Source: Microbacterium aoyamense
GTDB lineage: Bacteria; Actinomycetota; Actinomycetes; Actinomycetales; Microbacteriaceae
Assembly (NCBI RefSeq): GCF_023155855.1
Contig: NZ_JAKNUT010000001.1
Location: 1,054,001 to 1,118,000, forward strand
DNA: 64,000 nucleotides
Direction of reading: 5' to 3'
Position numbers and translations under genes: made by a program. Under the pieces are notes generated by a model. The model worked only from the letters and a program-made list of their open reading frames with translations, had not been told where the DNA came from and did not search any database. Position 1 is the stretch's first letter. Each line of letters opens with the position of its first letter. Positions 43,194 through 52,248 of the stretch are shown here, one piece after another.

Positions 43194-46100
43194 CCGTCGT
43201 CCTTTCCCGGCGCCGCGTGCGCGTGGCAGGCTCCGCCTCGACCGTGGGCATCGCGCCCGTCGTCGCGGGGAGATCCGCGGGCAGCGGGGCATCCGTCGCC
43301 TCAGCCGGCACGAAGTGCGCGAGCTGCACAAGCGCGGGCCGCTCACCGCGTCGGGCGAGGCGACCGCGCCCGGCGATCATCGGCTCGGCGTAGAGCTTCG
43401 GCAGGAGTTGTCCCTCAGCGCGGTCGCCCGACATCACGAGGGTCGTGCCGCCCGTGTCGCGGACGGCCTGGAGCGCGACATCGAACATGGCCCGCGATGC
43501 TCCGGCGACGGGGCGGGCCACGACGACGTTGAGGCGCAGGTCGCGCGCCGACGCGAGGTAGGGCAGGAGGGGTCTGAGGGGCTCGGTGCCACCCGCCGCG
43601 AGGATGTCGAAGTCGTCGGCGATCACGAGGATGCGGGGGCCCGAGGCATCCCGCGTCGTCTGCCGCTTCTCGAGCTCTGTCGCGATCGATTCCGCGAGCA
43701 GCCGTGCCTGCCGGCCGCTCGTCGCGTGTCCACCCAGATACGCATCCGGCACGTCCACGGCGAGGTCGCCACGGGAGTCCATGAGCGCGACGACGAGCTC
43801 CTCGGGAGAGTGCCGGTCGATCGCGCCCTGCACGATGCCGCGGAGCGCGGTCGTCTTCCCGCAGCGACTGTCGCCCAGGACGAGCAGGTGCGGATCGCGC
43901 GTCGCCAGATCGAGCGACACCGGCTGCATCGTGTCCTGACGCAGGCCCACGGGGATCTCGTCGGGCTCGTCGAGGGCGTCGGGGAGCTCCGTCGGCGCCA
44001 GATCGTCCGGGAGCAGTCGGATGGGAGCCGCTCCGGGGCCACCCCAGCGCGCCGCGGTCTCGCGGGCGATCCGTTCCAGCGCTTCGCCCACGTCGGCGTC
44101 GTCGACCTCCTCGAGCAGGGGGAGCGCGATCTGCGCGAACAGCTTCTCGTCCGTGAGCACGCGTCCGGGCTCGTCGGCGCGCAGCGCCGCCGAGAGCTTG
44201 CGCGCGATCTGCGAGTCGGCCGGATCGTTGATCTTGAGCTCGAGACGCGTCCCGACGAGTCCCTGCAGGTTCAGGCGCAGCTCGCTCCACCGCGACAGCG
44301 TGACCACGACGTGGATGCCGAAGCTCCCGCCGCGTTCGAGCAGCTGCGCCAGCGGGCCCTCGAGCTCCTCGAAGTCGCTGCGCAGGGCGCCGAGTCCGTC
44401 GACGAGCAGGACGACGTCCGCGCTCGGAAGCGCGGGGAGACGGCCCTCGGCGTGCTGGCGGCGCATGTCGGCGAGCGAGTCGAGACCCTGTTCGCGGAAG
44501 ACGCGCTCCCTGACCGCGAGCATCGCGGTGAGCTCCTCGACGAGACGGGTGAGCCGCTCGCGGTGGCCGCGCGTCGCGACGCCGCCGACGTGCGGGAACG
44601 GCTCGATGCGCGCGAGCCCTCCGCCCGTCAGGTCCATTCCGTAGATGCTCACCTCGCGCGGAGAGTGCGTGAACGAGAGGGATGCCGCGAGCGTCCGCAG
44701 GAACGTCGACCTGCCCGACTGCGGCGCGCCCGTGATCGACACGTGTCCGCCCGATCGCGTGAGGTCGAGCATCCACGGCGCCTGGCGCTGGCGCGTGGGG
44801 TCGTCCAGGAGCCCGATGGGCGCACGCAGCCCGCCGCCCTGGCCCTCGGCGCTCGGAAGCACGCCGCCGAGCGTCAGGACGGGCGGCAGGGGCGGAAGCC
44901 AGACCGGCCGCGTGCGGGTCACGCCGCGCGTGAGCCTGTCGGTCGCCGCCTGGACCAGGGTGCGCCCGGTCACCGGCACTTCGGGCTCCTCTGGTGCCGG
45001 AGCCTCGTCGTCGACCGCGGGTGGCGCGTCCCACGGGGGCAGCACGAGCACGGTGGGAGCCCCGGGATCGCGCGGTCCCGCATCCACCGGGTCGGGCACG
45101 AGCCCCGAGACATAGGCCGCGCGGAATCGCGTGTAGACCGAGGTGTCGACCTTGAGGTAGCCGAACCCCGGGATCGCCGGCAGGTGGAACGCATCGGGCG
45201 AATCGAGGACGACGGCCGACTCGGCCTCGGAGAACGTGCGCAGGCCGATCCGGTACGACAGGTAGGTGTCGAGACCGCGCAGGCGCCCGCCCTCGATGCG
45301 CTGGCTCGACAGGAGCAGGTGCACGCCGATCGATCGGCCGATGCGGCCGATCGTGAGCAGCAGCTCGACGAAGTCGGGTTCGGCGGTCAGCAACTCGCCG
45401 AACTCGTCGATCACGAGGAACAGGTGCGGCAGCGCAGGAAGAGCGGGCTGTTCGCGCCGCAGCTGGCGATAGTGGCCGATGGATGCCGCGTTGCCGGCAT
45501 CCTTCAGCAGTCTCTGTCGGCGGACGACCTCGCCCTGGATGCTCGATCGCGCGCGCTCGGTGAGCTGCGGATCGTCGGCGAGGTTGTCGATGATGCCCGC
45601 GACGTGCGGGAGGCCCGCGAAGGGCGCGAACGCCGCGCCACCCTTGTAGTCGACGAGGATCATGCTGAGGTCGTCCGGCCCGTGGGTCATCGCGAGGCCG
45701 AGGATGAGGGTGCGCAGCAGCTCGCTCTTGCCCGACCCCGTCGCGCCGATGCAGATGCCGTGCGGGCCCATGCCGAGCTGCGCGGACTCCTTCAGGTCGA
45801 GCAGGACGGGAGCGCCGCGGTCGTCGACGCCGATCGGCACGCGGAGGAAGTCGCCGGGGGAGCGGGCGGACCACGCGTCCCGCAGGTCGATCGTCTCGAC
45901 GTCGCCGATCCCGAGCAGCTCCGTGACATCCGGCGGCAGAGTGGCGTGCGCGTCGGCCGCGCTCGTGCGGGTGAGACGGAGGCCTGCAAGCGGACGCGCG
46001 ACGACGTCGAGGAGGGCGGTCCCGACATCGTCGGGACGGATGCCGGGCACGGGATCCTCGCCCGTGCCCGGCGTCTCGATGGTCGCACCGTCGGCCGTCG

Positions 46101-47196
46101 CCGTCACACGTGCCGAGACAGCGCCCGGCTCTTTGAGTCGGTCGTCCACGACATGGATGACGGTGAGTCCCAGGTCGGCCAGATCGAGCGCCGAGTCGAG
46201 TCGCGGGACGGGAGTGGACGTGCCGGTGCCCTCGTCGATGAAGACGATGAGGCGCCCGGGCTTCGTGCGTCGGCCGCTGCGACGGCTGGCGGCCGCCGAG
46301 GCGATGCGGTCGCGGAGTTCGTCGGCCATGATCGTCCACAGCTCGGAGAGCGTCGGCGCGATCCGACGGGCGGCGAGACGACCGGCGGACGGCGTACCGG
46401 CGACGTGGGGCAGCAGGTCGAGACCGTCCCAGTCCCGCCTCGACGCCTCCGGCACCACGGCGGCGATGTGCACGTCGTCTGGCGAGTGGAAGGTGGCGAT
46501 CTGAGCGGCGAGCGCCCGCGCGATCGGCAGCGCGTCCTTCCGGTCGCCGACGATCGAGACGTGGCCCCCGCGTTCCAGATCCAGGATCGCGGGCATGCCC
46601 TGAGCGACGCCCGCGAGTCGCACGAGCCGCTCGGCCGAGCCCTTCATGACGGGGTCGAAGGGCTGCACGGGGTTCTGCTCCGGGGGCAGCCGCACGTCGA
46701 TCGCATGGAGATCCCCGACGCCGATCCGCACGCGGAGGAAGTCGAGGTCGCCCGGTCGGCGCTCCCAGCGCCTGGCCGGATGCGTGCCGATCTCGACCAG
46801 CGACGGTGGATCGGGATGCAGCGCGAGCGCAGCATCCCGATGCGTGTCGGCGAGCTCGCGGACGGCGGCGCGCGTCTCTTCGAGGTAGTCGAGGTAGCGC
46901 TCGCGCTGGACGCGACGCTGGCGAGCGGCGTTGCCGCGCGCGGTGAACGCCATGCCGATGCCGCCGACGAGTGCGACGACGAGGATGACGGCGCCCACGA
47001 CGACCATGACGGGGTTGTTGCGCAGCAGCACGATCATCGTGATCGACGAGAGGCTGCCGACGACCGGGAGCAGCGATTGCAGCGGGAAGCCCTGCGTGTT
47101 GTCGCCGATCGGCGGCGGCGGTGCGAGCACGAACTCGGCCGGCGGATCGAGCGGCTGAGTGACACGGGCCGGACGATGGATGACGCGGACGCTCAC
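43183..47196 (-). CDS. eccC: Type VII secretion FtsK/SpoIIIE-type ATPase (EccC-like)
   Basis: 1337 residues. Two N-terminal membrane segments (~40-58 and 63-86) are followed by a degenerate nucleotide-binding-like region (SIVGDRKDALPIARAL, ~214-229) and three FtsK-type ATPase domains. Their Walker A motifs are GATGSGKS (~484-491), GAPQSGRS (~823-830) and GDSRCGKTT (~1108-1116). Walker B motifs are LFLVIDEFGELL, VVLLVDGLGAL and ILVIADDFDIL. EccC powers export of WXG100-type proteins, and its domains 2 and 3 bind effector signals. The GTG start overlaps the MinD-like gene stop (GTGA). Confidence 0.95.
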   Translation of the reverse strand: MSVRVIHRPARVTQPLDPPAEFVLAPPPPIGDNTQGFPLQSLLPVVGSLSSITMIVLLRNNPVMVVVGAVILVVALVGGIGMAFTARGNAARQRRVQRERYLDYLEETRAAVRELADTHRDAALALHPDPPSLVEIGTHPARRWERRPGDLDFLRVRIGVGDLHAIDVRLPPEQNPVQPFDPVMKGSAERLVRLAGVAQGMPAILDLERGGHVSIVGDRKDALPIARALAAQIATFHSPDDVHIAAVVPEASRRDWDGLDLLPHVAGTPSAGRLAARRIAPTLSELWTIMADELRDRIASAAASRRSGRRTKPGRLIVFIDEGTGTSTPVPRLDSALDLADLGLTVIHVVDDRLKEPGAVSARVTATADGATIETPGTGEDPVPGIRPDDVGTALLDVVARPLAGLRLTRTSAADAHATLPPDVTELLGIGDVETIDLRDAWSARSPGDFLRVPIGVDDRGAPVLLDLKESAQLGMGPHGICIGATGSGKSELLRTLILGLAMTHGPDDLSMILVDYKGGAAFAPFAGLPHVAGIIDNLADDPQLTERARSSIQGEVVRRQRLLKDAGNAASIGHYRQLRREQPALPALPHLFLVIDEFGELLTAEPDFVELLLTIGRIGRSIGVHLLLSSQRIEGGRLRGLDTYLSYRIGLRTFSEAESAVVLDSPDAFHLPAIPGFGYLKVDTSVYTRFRAAYVSGLVPDPVDAGPRDPGAPTVLVLPPWDAPPAVDDEAPAPEEPEVPVTGRTLVQAATDRLTRGVTRTRPVWLPPLPPVLTLGGVLPSAEGQGGGLRAPIGLLDDPTRQRQAPWMLDLTRSGGHVSITGAPQSGRSTFLRTLAASLSFTHSPREVSIYGMDLTGGGLARIEPFPHVGGVATRGHRERLTRLVEELTAMLAVRERVFREQGLDSLADMRRQHAEGRLPALPSADVVLLVDGLGALRSDFEELEGPLAQLLERGGSFGIHVVVTLSRWSELRLNLQGLVGTRLELKINDPADSQIARKLSAALRADEPGRVLTDEKLFAQIALPLLEEVDDADVGEALERIARETAARWGGPGAAPIRLLPDDLAPTELPDALDEPDEIPVGLRQDTMQPVSLDLATRDPHLLVLGDSRCGKTTALRGIVQGAIDRHSPEELVVALMDSRGDLAVDVPDAYLGGHATSGRQARLLAESIATELEKRQTTRDASGPRILVIADDFDILAAGGTEPLRPLLPYLASARDLRLNVVVARPVAGASRAMFDVALQAVRDTGGTTLVMSGDRAEGQLLPKLYAEPMIAGRGRLARRGERPALVQLAHFVPAEATDAPLPADLPATTGAMPTVEAEPATRTRRRERTTDAS

Positions 47197-47975
47197 GCGG
47201 CAGCCTCCGGTCCGGCCACGAGGGCGGCGCACAGGCGCAGGAGCGCCATCCGGGTCGCGTGCGCGGTCGGTTCCCGGTGCGCGCGGGGCGCGGGGCTGCG
47301 CGGGATGCCCACGACGGGCCAGGGGTCGGCATCCATCGCCCGCGCGGTCGCGCCGCCGCCGCGGCGATCGAGGATCGCGAAGACGGGGAGCGGCGACTCG
47401 GGCAGCGCCATGATCGCGGGTCCAAGGGCGCGGGCGAGCTCGGCCCGCTCGCGGCGCGCATCGGCCACGATGCAGACGGCGTCGCAGAGCGCCGCGCATG
47501 CCGCGAAGTCGTCGAGCGGGTGCCGCGCCCCGAAGTCCGTCACGCAGACGTCGAAGAAGCGGGAGACCGGGGCGGCATCGCTGATCCACGCCTCGACGGG
47601 GCCGTCGTCGCTCCGACCGCGCAGGCCGTACCACCCGGCACCGTGCGTGAGCCCCTCGACGGCTTCGGCCGTCACGCGGGGGGCGGGGCGCGCAGCTCGA
47701 GGCGCCGCCGTGATCCCGAGACGGGCGGCGAACTCCCCGCCGGCCGTGACGTCGACGGCGAGCACGGGCTCGCGGCGCCGGGCGGCGAGCACACGGGTCG
47801 TCCTCGCGGCAAGCGTCGCCGTATCGAGGCCGGCGTCCAGCGAGACGAAGCCGATGCGGCGCGTCGTCGCCGAGCGGCGGCGGATCGCGGCATCCCACCC
47901 CGTCAGTTCTCGTCGCCGAGCCACACCGCTGCCGAAAACGGCACCGGGCAGCCCCCGCACGTCGATCGTCGTCAC
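47193..47975 (-). CDS. MinD/ParA-like protein of the T7SS locus with degenerate P-loop
   Basis: 260 residues. The body follows the MinD/CpsD fold: RIGFVSLDAGLDTATLAARTTRVLAARRREPVLAVDVTAGGEF, where the first strand and loop correspond to the deviant Walker A motif, but the KGGxGKT residues are replaced (AGLDTAT). Later FFDVCVTDFGAR and CDAVCIVADARRE match the Asp-containing strands. MinD-like proteins are known in ESX loci. With the P-loop lost, it probably does not hydrolyse ATP. Start GTG overlaps the stop of the EccD-like gene (GTGA). Confidence 0.78.
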   Translation of the reverse strand: MTTIDVRGLPGAVFGSGVARRRELTGWDAAIRRRSATTRRIGFVSLDAGLDTATLAARTTRVLAARRREPVLAVDVTAGGEFAARLGITAAPRAARPAPRVTAEAVEGLTHGAGWYGLRGRSDDGPVEAWISDAAPVSRFFDVCVTDFGARHPLDDFAACAALCDAVCIVADARRERAELARALGPAIMALPESPLPVFAILDRRGGGATARAMDADPWPVVGIPRSPAPRAHREPTAHATRMALLRLCAALVAGPEAAA

Positions 47976-49315
47976 GAGCCACCGCCGAACATGCCGAGGA
48001 GTTCGTCGTAGACGCCCAGCGCACCCAGCAGCACGGGCAGAAGTGCGACGACCGCGAGCGTCTCGAGCACGTTGCCGAACCCGCGCAGACGTGCACGCAC
48101 GTGCGGGCGCGGGCTCACGAGCACCATGACGGCCACGACGACGGCGGCGCCCAGCGCGACGGCGGCGCCGACCCAGCCGTACGCGCCCGACAGGTAGCGC
48201 ACGACGGCTGCGGCCGCGATCGCGACGACGACCGCCCACAGCACCCAGCCCTGCGCGCGGAGCGGGAAAGCGCGCGAGCGGAGCGCGGCGACCAGACCGA
48301 AAGCGAGGGCGAGGAGCCCGGGCCACAGTCCGCCGTCCAGCACGAGGGCGACGCCCGTGATGCCGAGCACGGCCGCGACGGCCGCGACGCTCCACGTCAG
48401 GGCGGCGTAGGCGTCGTCGATCGACGTCCGCGCTTCGGAACGGGCGACTCGCTCGCCCGCACCGACCCGCTGATCGAGGTCGGTGAGCCCTGCGGCCGAG
48501 AGCGCGATCCACGGCAGGGGACCGGTGGCGAACGCGGCGACGGTGCCGGCGATCGCGGCGGCGGCCGTGGCATCCATCCCTGCCACGAGCATGACGCCGA
48601 GGAGCGTTCCCAGCACGGCGCCGAGGGCTCCGCCGGCGGCGGCTCCGGTGCGGCGTCGAGCGACACCCAGGCACAGCAGGACGACGGTCGACTCGGCCGC
48701 GACGAGCACGGCGGCGCCGGTCAGCAGCGCGGCGTCCGCGTGGACCTGTGCGTATGCGGTGGACGACGCGACCGCGAGCGGGATCGCGAGACCGGCAGCG
48801 GCGGCCGCGATCGTGCCCGCCACCGCGCGCAGCCCGCCCAGTCCCAGGCCGGTCGCGACGGCGAGCAGCGCTCCGAACGCGATCAGCAGGGCGACCGCAG
48901 CGGCGATCGACCCGCCGAACGGCGCGAGGAATCCCGCGACGGCGACGGCCAGAGCGATCCCTGTGCAGCCGGCGACGGTGCGCGCAGTGGAGTCCCAGCG
49001 ATCCGTGCGCTCGTCGTGCGCGTCGGCCGCGGCATCGGTCACGTCGATGACGACCGGCGGCGGGGGTGCCGCGTCGAGGCGCACGAGCCTCACGATCGTG
49101 CCGTCTACGAGCCCCTGCTGGACGGGCGACCGCCCGATGTCGAGCTGGTCGCCGTCGGGAGCCACGAGCGTGAGCGGGCGCGACACCGTGCCCGAGGTCT
49201 CGCCGAGCAGATCGATCAGTCGGGGCAGCGCGACGCCGAGGGGGTCGTCGCTCGCGACGACGACGTCCGCGCGACGCGACGCGCCGACGACGGTCAGGCG
49301 GGTGTAATCGCTCAC
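47972..49315 (-). CDS. eccD: Type VII secretion membrane component (EccD-like)
   Basis: 447 residues. The N-terminal ~95 residues look like the ubiquitin-like YukD/EccD domain (YTRLTVVGASRRADVVVASDDPLGVALPRLIDLL, TLVAPDGDQLDIGRSPVQQGLVDGTIVRLVR). About eleven hydrophobic helices follow (~125-445), the layout of EccD, which forms the secretion channel together with EccC. The GTG at 49315 overlaps the stop of the preceding small gene (GTGA). Confidence 0.87.
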   Translation of the reverse strand: MSDYTRLTVVGASRRADVVVASDDPLGVALPRLIDLLGETSGTVSRPLTLVAPDGDQLDIGRSPVQQGLVDGTIVRLVRLDAAPPPPVVIDVTDAAADAHDERTDRWDSTARTVAGCTGIALAVAVAGFLAPFGGSIAAAVALLIAFGALLAVATGLGLGGLRAVAGTIAAAAAGLAIPLAVASSTAYAQVHADAALLTGAAVLVAAESTVVLLCLGVARRRTGAAAGGALGAVLGTLLGVMLVAGMDATAAAAIAGTVAAFATGPLPWIALSAAGLTDLDQRVGAGERVARSEARTSIDDAYAALTWSVAAVAAVLGITGVALVLDGGLWPGLLALAFGLVAALRSRAFPLRAQGWVLWAVVVAIAAAAVVRYLSGAYGWVGAAVALGAAVVVAVMVLVSPRPHVRARLRGFGNVLETLAVVALLPVLLGALGVYDELLGMFGGGS

Positions 49316-49566
49316 AGCGACTCCTCGAGCTCGACGACGATCGACGGTGCCGAATCCGCCTGCGCGGAAAGCAGCTGCGTGACGAACGAGACGCCCACCG
49401 TCGCGGCACACGCGATGGCGGCGACGATGATGGACCCGACGAGGCGCTTCATGTGGTCGTTGACGGTGCGACGCTCGGCGATCCGGCCGTAGAGCAGAGC
49501 TGCGCCGAGGCGCATCCGCTCGATCTTGGCCTGTTCGATGAGCACGGTATCGCGGTGATCGGGCAT
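49312..49566 (-). CDS. Small single-pass membrane protein of the T7SS operon
   Basis: 84 residues with a polar N-terminal half (DTVLIEQAKIERMRLGAALLYGRIAERRTVNDHMKR), one membrane helix (~42-64) and a short acidic tail. It overlaps both neighbours by 1-4 bases (TGATG and GTGA), so it is translated as part of the operon. No family recognised; an accessory membrane factor of the secretion channel is likely from position only. Confidence 0.7.
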   Translation of the reverse strand: MPDHRDTVLIEQAKIERMRLGAALLYGRIAERRTVNDHMKRLVGSIIVAAIACAATVGVSFVTQLLSAQADSAPSIVVELEESL

Positions 49567-50621
49567 CAGTCCTCGCTCGAGGGTCGACGGAGTGCGGTCG
49601 CGACGTGCGGTGCGACCGAGAGCAGGGTGGCGACGCGGGCCGGGTCGAGCGTCGCGAGGACGTCGGCCAGGCGCTGCCAGCCGCCGCCCTGAACGGAGCC
49701 CAGCGGCACGACGGCGCCGGGCAGTCGCGGACTGCCCACGCTCGTACCGCCGACCTCGACGACCCAGCGCGCGGGGTCGACGTCGAGGGCGCGGAGCCCG
49801 GGCGGACCGATCAGCAGAGCGAGCGGTTCGGGCTGGGGGACGGCGGTCCCCCGACGCGCGAGGTCGGGTGCACCGAGAGCCGCGAAGACGACGCCGAGGA
49901 GGGGCATCCCGATCCCGGCCGCCCTCGTGAGGAACGCCTGAGCGTCGTCGTCCTGCAGGTTCTCGACACCCGCCCAGACGCGGGTCGTCTCTTCGACGCC
50001 CTCGGCCGTGCGGGCGATGTGGAGCGTGCCGACCACGGGCTTCGGACCGTGCGTGACCGCCGCCCAGCGGCTGTCCGACGGCATCCTCCGCCGCGATCTC
50101 TCAGTGACGTCGTCGCGGTCCCACGCCGCCACGAGCGGCTCGGTCGCACCCCAGGCGGACGGTGCCGCGGCGGCGAACGACTCGGACGCCGCCTCGAGGA
50201 CGCCGCCGAGGCGCAGCGGCCTGCTCGTGCGATGCCGCGTCGACACGGTCGCCACGACCTGCAGGCGGGACGTGATGGATGCCCGGGTGTACGCGGGATG
50301 CACGCCGTGCGCCGTCGGGAGTCGGGGCAGATCGAGAACCTCCTGCACAGCGGCCAACGGCGCGCCCGTGCGAGTGTCGTAGAGCCCGTCATCGGCCGTG
50401 CGCGCGACCCAGTGACCTCCGACGGCCGACAACGCCTCGGCGAGGGGCTGCGTCATCCGGGCGTACTCATCCGAGACGATGATCGGCCGGGCTCCCGCGA
50501 CGGCGACCTTGTGCAGGAAGTCGCTCATCCCCACGCCGAAGGCGATGACCTCGGCGCGCGTCTCGGTGGCGGCCCAGCCGTCGCCGGCCCCGTCGATGAG
50601 CGGATGATCGGCGTTGATCAT
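49566..50621 (-). CDS. DUF6177-like T7SS-associated protein
   Basis: 351 residues from the ATG at 50621. It begins MINADHPLIDGAGDGWAATE and includes GMSDFLHKVAVAGARPIIVSDEYARMTQPLAEAL and a middle with many Ser, Arg and Thr residues. I recall this kind of protein as DUF6177 in Microbacteriaceae T7SS loci; a search should confirm. It has no membrane helix or signal peptide. It overlaps the RDD-FHA gene upstream by 4 bases (ATGA). Its role in secretion is unknown. Confidence 0.65.
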   Translation of the reverse strand: MINADHPLIDGAGDGWAATETRAEVIAFGVGMSDFLHKVAVAGARPIIVSDEYARMTQPLAEALSAVGGHWVARTADDGLYDTRTGAPLAAVQEVLDLPRLPTAHGVHPAYTRASITSRLQVVATVSTRHRTSRPLRLGGVLEAASESFAAAAPSAWGATEPLVAAWDRDDVTERSRRRMPSDSRWAAVTHGPKPVVGTLHIARTAEGVEETTRVWAGVENLQDDDAQAFLTRAAGIGMPLLGVVFAALGAPDLARRGTAVPQPEPLALLIGPPGLRALDVDPARWVVEVGGTSVGSPRLPGAVVPLGSVQGGGWQRLADVLATLDPARVATLLSVAPHVATALRRPSSED

Positions 50622-51388
50622 GTCGGCGCTCCGACCGACACGATGCGGTCGCCGAGCTCGAGATCGACGCCCATCGGCACCGGTGTTCGCTGGAAGGGCA
50701 GCAGGGGCTGCGGGCCGGATGCCGTGCGCAGCGCGGTGCCGTTGGTCGAACCCAGGTCGGTGACCCACACGGTGCGGCCGTCCCACTCGAGACGCGCGTG
50801 CGATTTGGAGAGCGTGCGCGACAGATCGGCCCACTGGTACACCGCGGCGGGCGCGTCCTCGGGCGCGGACGGGATGCGCCCCAGCACGAGCGCCGAGTGG
50901 AGGGACAGGCGCTCGCCCGAGTCGAGCACGACGATCGCGGTCTGACCGGTGAGGCGGACAGGCCCGGTCACGGGGCGCTCGGCAGCGGAGGGGAAGACGA
51001 ACGGCGAGAGGGCGGGTGCGAGCGGGTCGCGCCCGCGGCGGAGATCGACGGACGTGAGGCGGCCCGAGAGCATCGCCGGGAAGACGGATGCCCCTGCCGA
51101 GAGCCCGGTCGCGGCCACGACGGTTCGCGTGCCCGCTGCGCGGTCGCCGATCGACCGACCCGAGAGGGCGAGAATCCGCAGATCGAGCACGATCACCGCG
51201 AGGGCCGCCGCGACGAGCGCCCAGCCGCCGGCGGGGACGTGCAGCGCGAAGAGGGCGGCAGCGGCGAATGCGATGAGGCTGGGCACGACGAGGTCGAGGG
51301 CGACGGCGCCGAACCGCTGCGCGGAGGTCGCCCGCGCCGTGAGCACGAGCGGGTCGATCGCCGCGGGGGGATTCGAATCAATCGTCAT
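50618..51388 (-). CDS. RDD-FHA membrane protein of the T7SS locus
   Basis: 256 residues. Residues ~22-100 contain three hydrophobic segments typical of the RDD family (AQRFGAVALDLVVPSLIAFAAAALFAL... SGRSIGDRAAGTRTV). Residues ~165-256 form an FHA domain with the phospho-Thr-binding residues in LVLGRIPS, TLSKSHARLEWDG and TDLGSTNGT. FHA proteins with membrane parts are recurrent in T7SS loci, where they may sense phosphorylation by Ser/Thr kinases. It is the first gene of the machinery operon. Confidence 0.86.
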   Translation of the reverse strand: MTIDSNPPAAIDPLVLTARATSAQRFGAVALDLVVPSLIAFAAAALFALHVPAGGWALVAAALAVIVLDLRILALSGRSIGDRAAGTRTVVAATGLSAGASVFPAMLSGRLTSVDLRRGRDPLAPALSPFVFPSAAERPVTGPVRLTGQTAIVVLDSGERLSLHSALVLGRIPSAPEDAPAAVYQWADLSRTLSKSHARLEWDGRTVWVTDLGSTNGTALRTASGPQPLLPFQRTPVPMGVDLELGDRIVSVGAPT

Positions 51389-51420
51389 GACGTGTCTCGC
51401 CTGGTTGCAGGGGCTTTCCG

Positions 51421-51426
51421 AGTCTA
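51421..51426 (-). promoter_or_regulatory. Possible -10 box (TAGACT) of the T7SS machinery operon
   Basis: TAGACT on the minus strand is 32 bases before the RDD-FHA ATG, leaving a short leader. The -35 region is poor. If used, it separates the machinery operon from the effector module. Confidence 0.4.
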
Positions 51427-51489
51427 GTCAGCGGAATATCCCCCGTCGGTGAGCTTCGTCCACGCTGGCCGATGACTGCATCGAGGCAC

Positions 51490-51979
51490 TCATGTCGTGA
51501 ACGGGTGGTAGAGGCGTCCGGCGAACATCTCCTCGAATTCCTCTGCCTGTCGCGCCACCGCGGAGGGCGCATCGAGCCAGAGTCGCCGATAGAACCAGCG
51601 GTTGGTGAGCGCGGCGATCGCCGGCGCGGTGAGGTCGGGCCTGCGCGCCGCGAGGCGCTCGCGGTATGTCCGGCCCGCGTCGGCGGAGGGGATGGCGACG
51701 TCGCTCATATCGATCGACTCGGAGTCGACCACGGCCGCCTCGGCCTCAATGGCACGAGAGCTGACGGAAGGATCGAAGGCGTCATGCTCGAAAGTCAGCA
51801 GGTCTTTGAGGAGTCGAGCTCCTTCGAGGGCGTCGACGAGTGCAGCGGACTCATCGGGGAACGTCCGACGAGTGCTCTCGATGACACCGGACCGCTCGTC
51901 GGTGGTGACCGTGTGCCAACTGCCGTCACGCTCGAAGACGCACACCTTGTCTCAGAACCGCTTCGTCCGTCAACGCCAT
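51490..51979 (-). pseudogene. Frameshifted small gene after the toxin (163-residue ancestral frame)
   Basis: The longest intact frame is 151 residues from GTG 51945 (VCVFERDGSWHTVTTDE...), with no ribosome site and an in-frame TGA 9 bases upstream. An ATG at 51979, overlapping the stop of the preceding gene by 10 bases, begins MALTDEAVL in another frame but stops after 17 codons. Removing one base near 51952 joins them into MALTDEAVLDKVCVFERDG. So the gene has probably lost its frame by a single extra base; a sequencing error is the alternative. The product is soluble and acidic; family not recognised, possibly an immunity protein. Confidence 0.7.
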
Positions 51980-52248
51980 GTGAAGCTGAGAAGTGACACC
52001 AGAGCGCTTCGCGCCGAGTCTGATAGGCGTGGCGCGGAGGGGAGGGCGTCGACCTCGCGGCGTGCCCACCCGAACAGGTCGACAGCGCTGTCGTCGGGTC
52101 GGATCGCGTCCAGTTCGGCAATCACCTGCTCGACGTGTGCTCGCGTCGACTCGGAGGCCACCCGGTCGGGATGACGTCCGGGAATTGAGCTCTCGTCCTG
52201 CCCGACATAGCGAACGATCGCTTCGCTGAGGGTATCGTCAAGGGTCAT
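51970..52248 (-). CDS. Candidate immunity protein for the NADase-type toxin
   Basis: 92 residues, acidic and helical: TLDDTLSEAIVRYVGQDESSIPGRHPDRVASESTRAHVEQVIAELDAIRPDDSAVDLFGWARREVDAL. It has no signal peptide or membrane segment. The ATG overlaps the toxin stop by 4 bases (ATGA), the position where immunity genes normally sit. No named immunity family was recognised, so the assignment rests on location only. Confidence 0.6.
   Translation of the reverse strand: MTLDDTLSEAIVRYVGQDESSIPGRHPDRVASESTRAHVEQVIAELDAIRPDDSAVDLFGWARREVDALPSAPRLSDSARSALVSLLSFTWR

Noticed and set aside
42958..48129. A 1723-residue open frame on the plus strand opposite eccC.
   Set aside because: In high-GC DNA the opposite strand of a real gene often stays open. 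The minus-strand frame has intact FtsK ATPase motifs, while the plus frame has low-complexity Arg/Asp/Gly content and no domain.
51370..51390. A GATTCGAATC sequence resembling a tRNA T-loop.
   Set aside because: It lies inside the start of the RDD-FHA coding region and no cloverleaf can be formed around it.
51490..51945. Taking the 151-residue frame as an intact gene with a GTG start.
   Set aside because: There is no ribosome site, an in-frame stop lies 9 bases before, and a better ATG with coupling exists one base out of frame.
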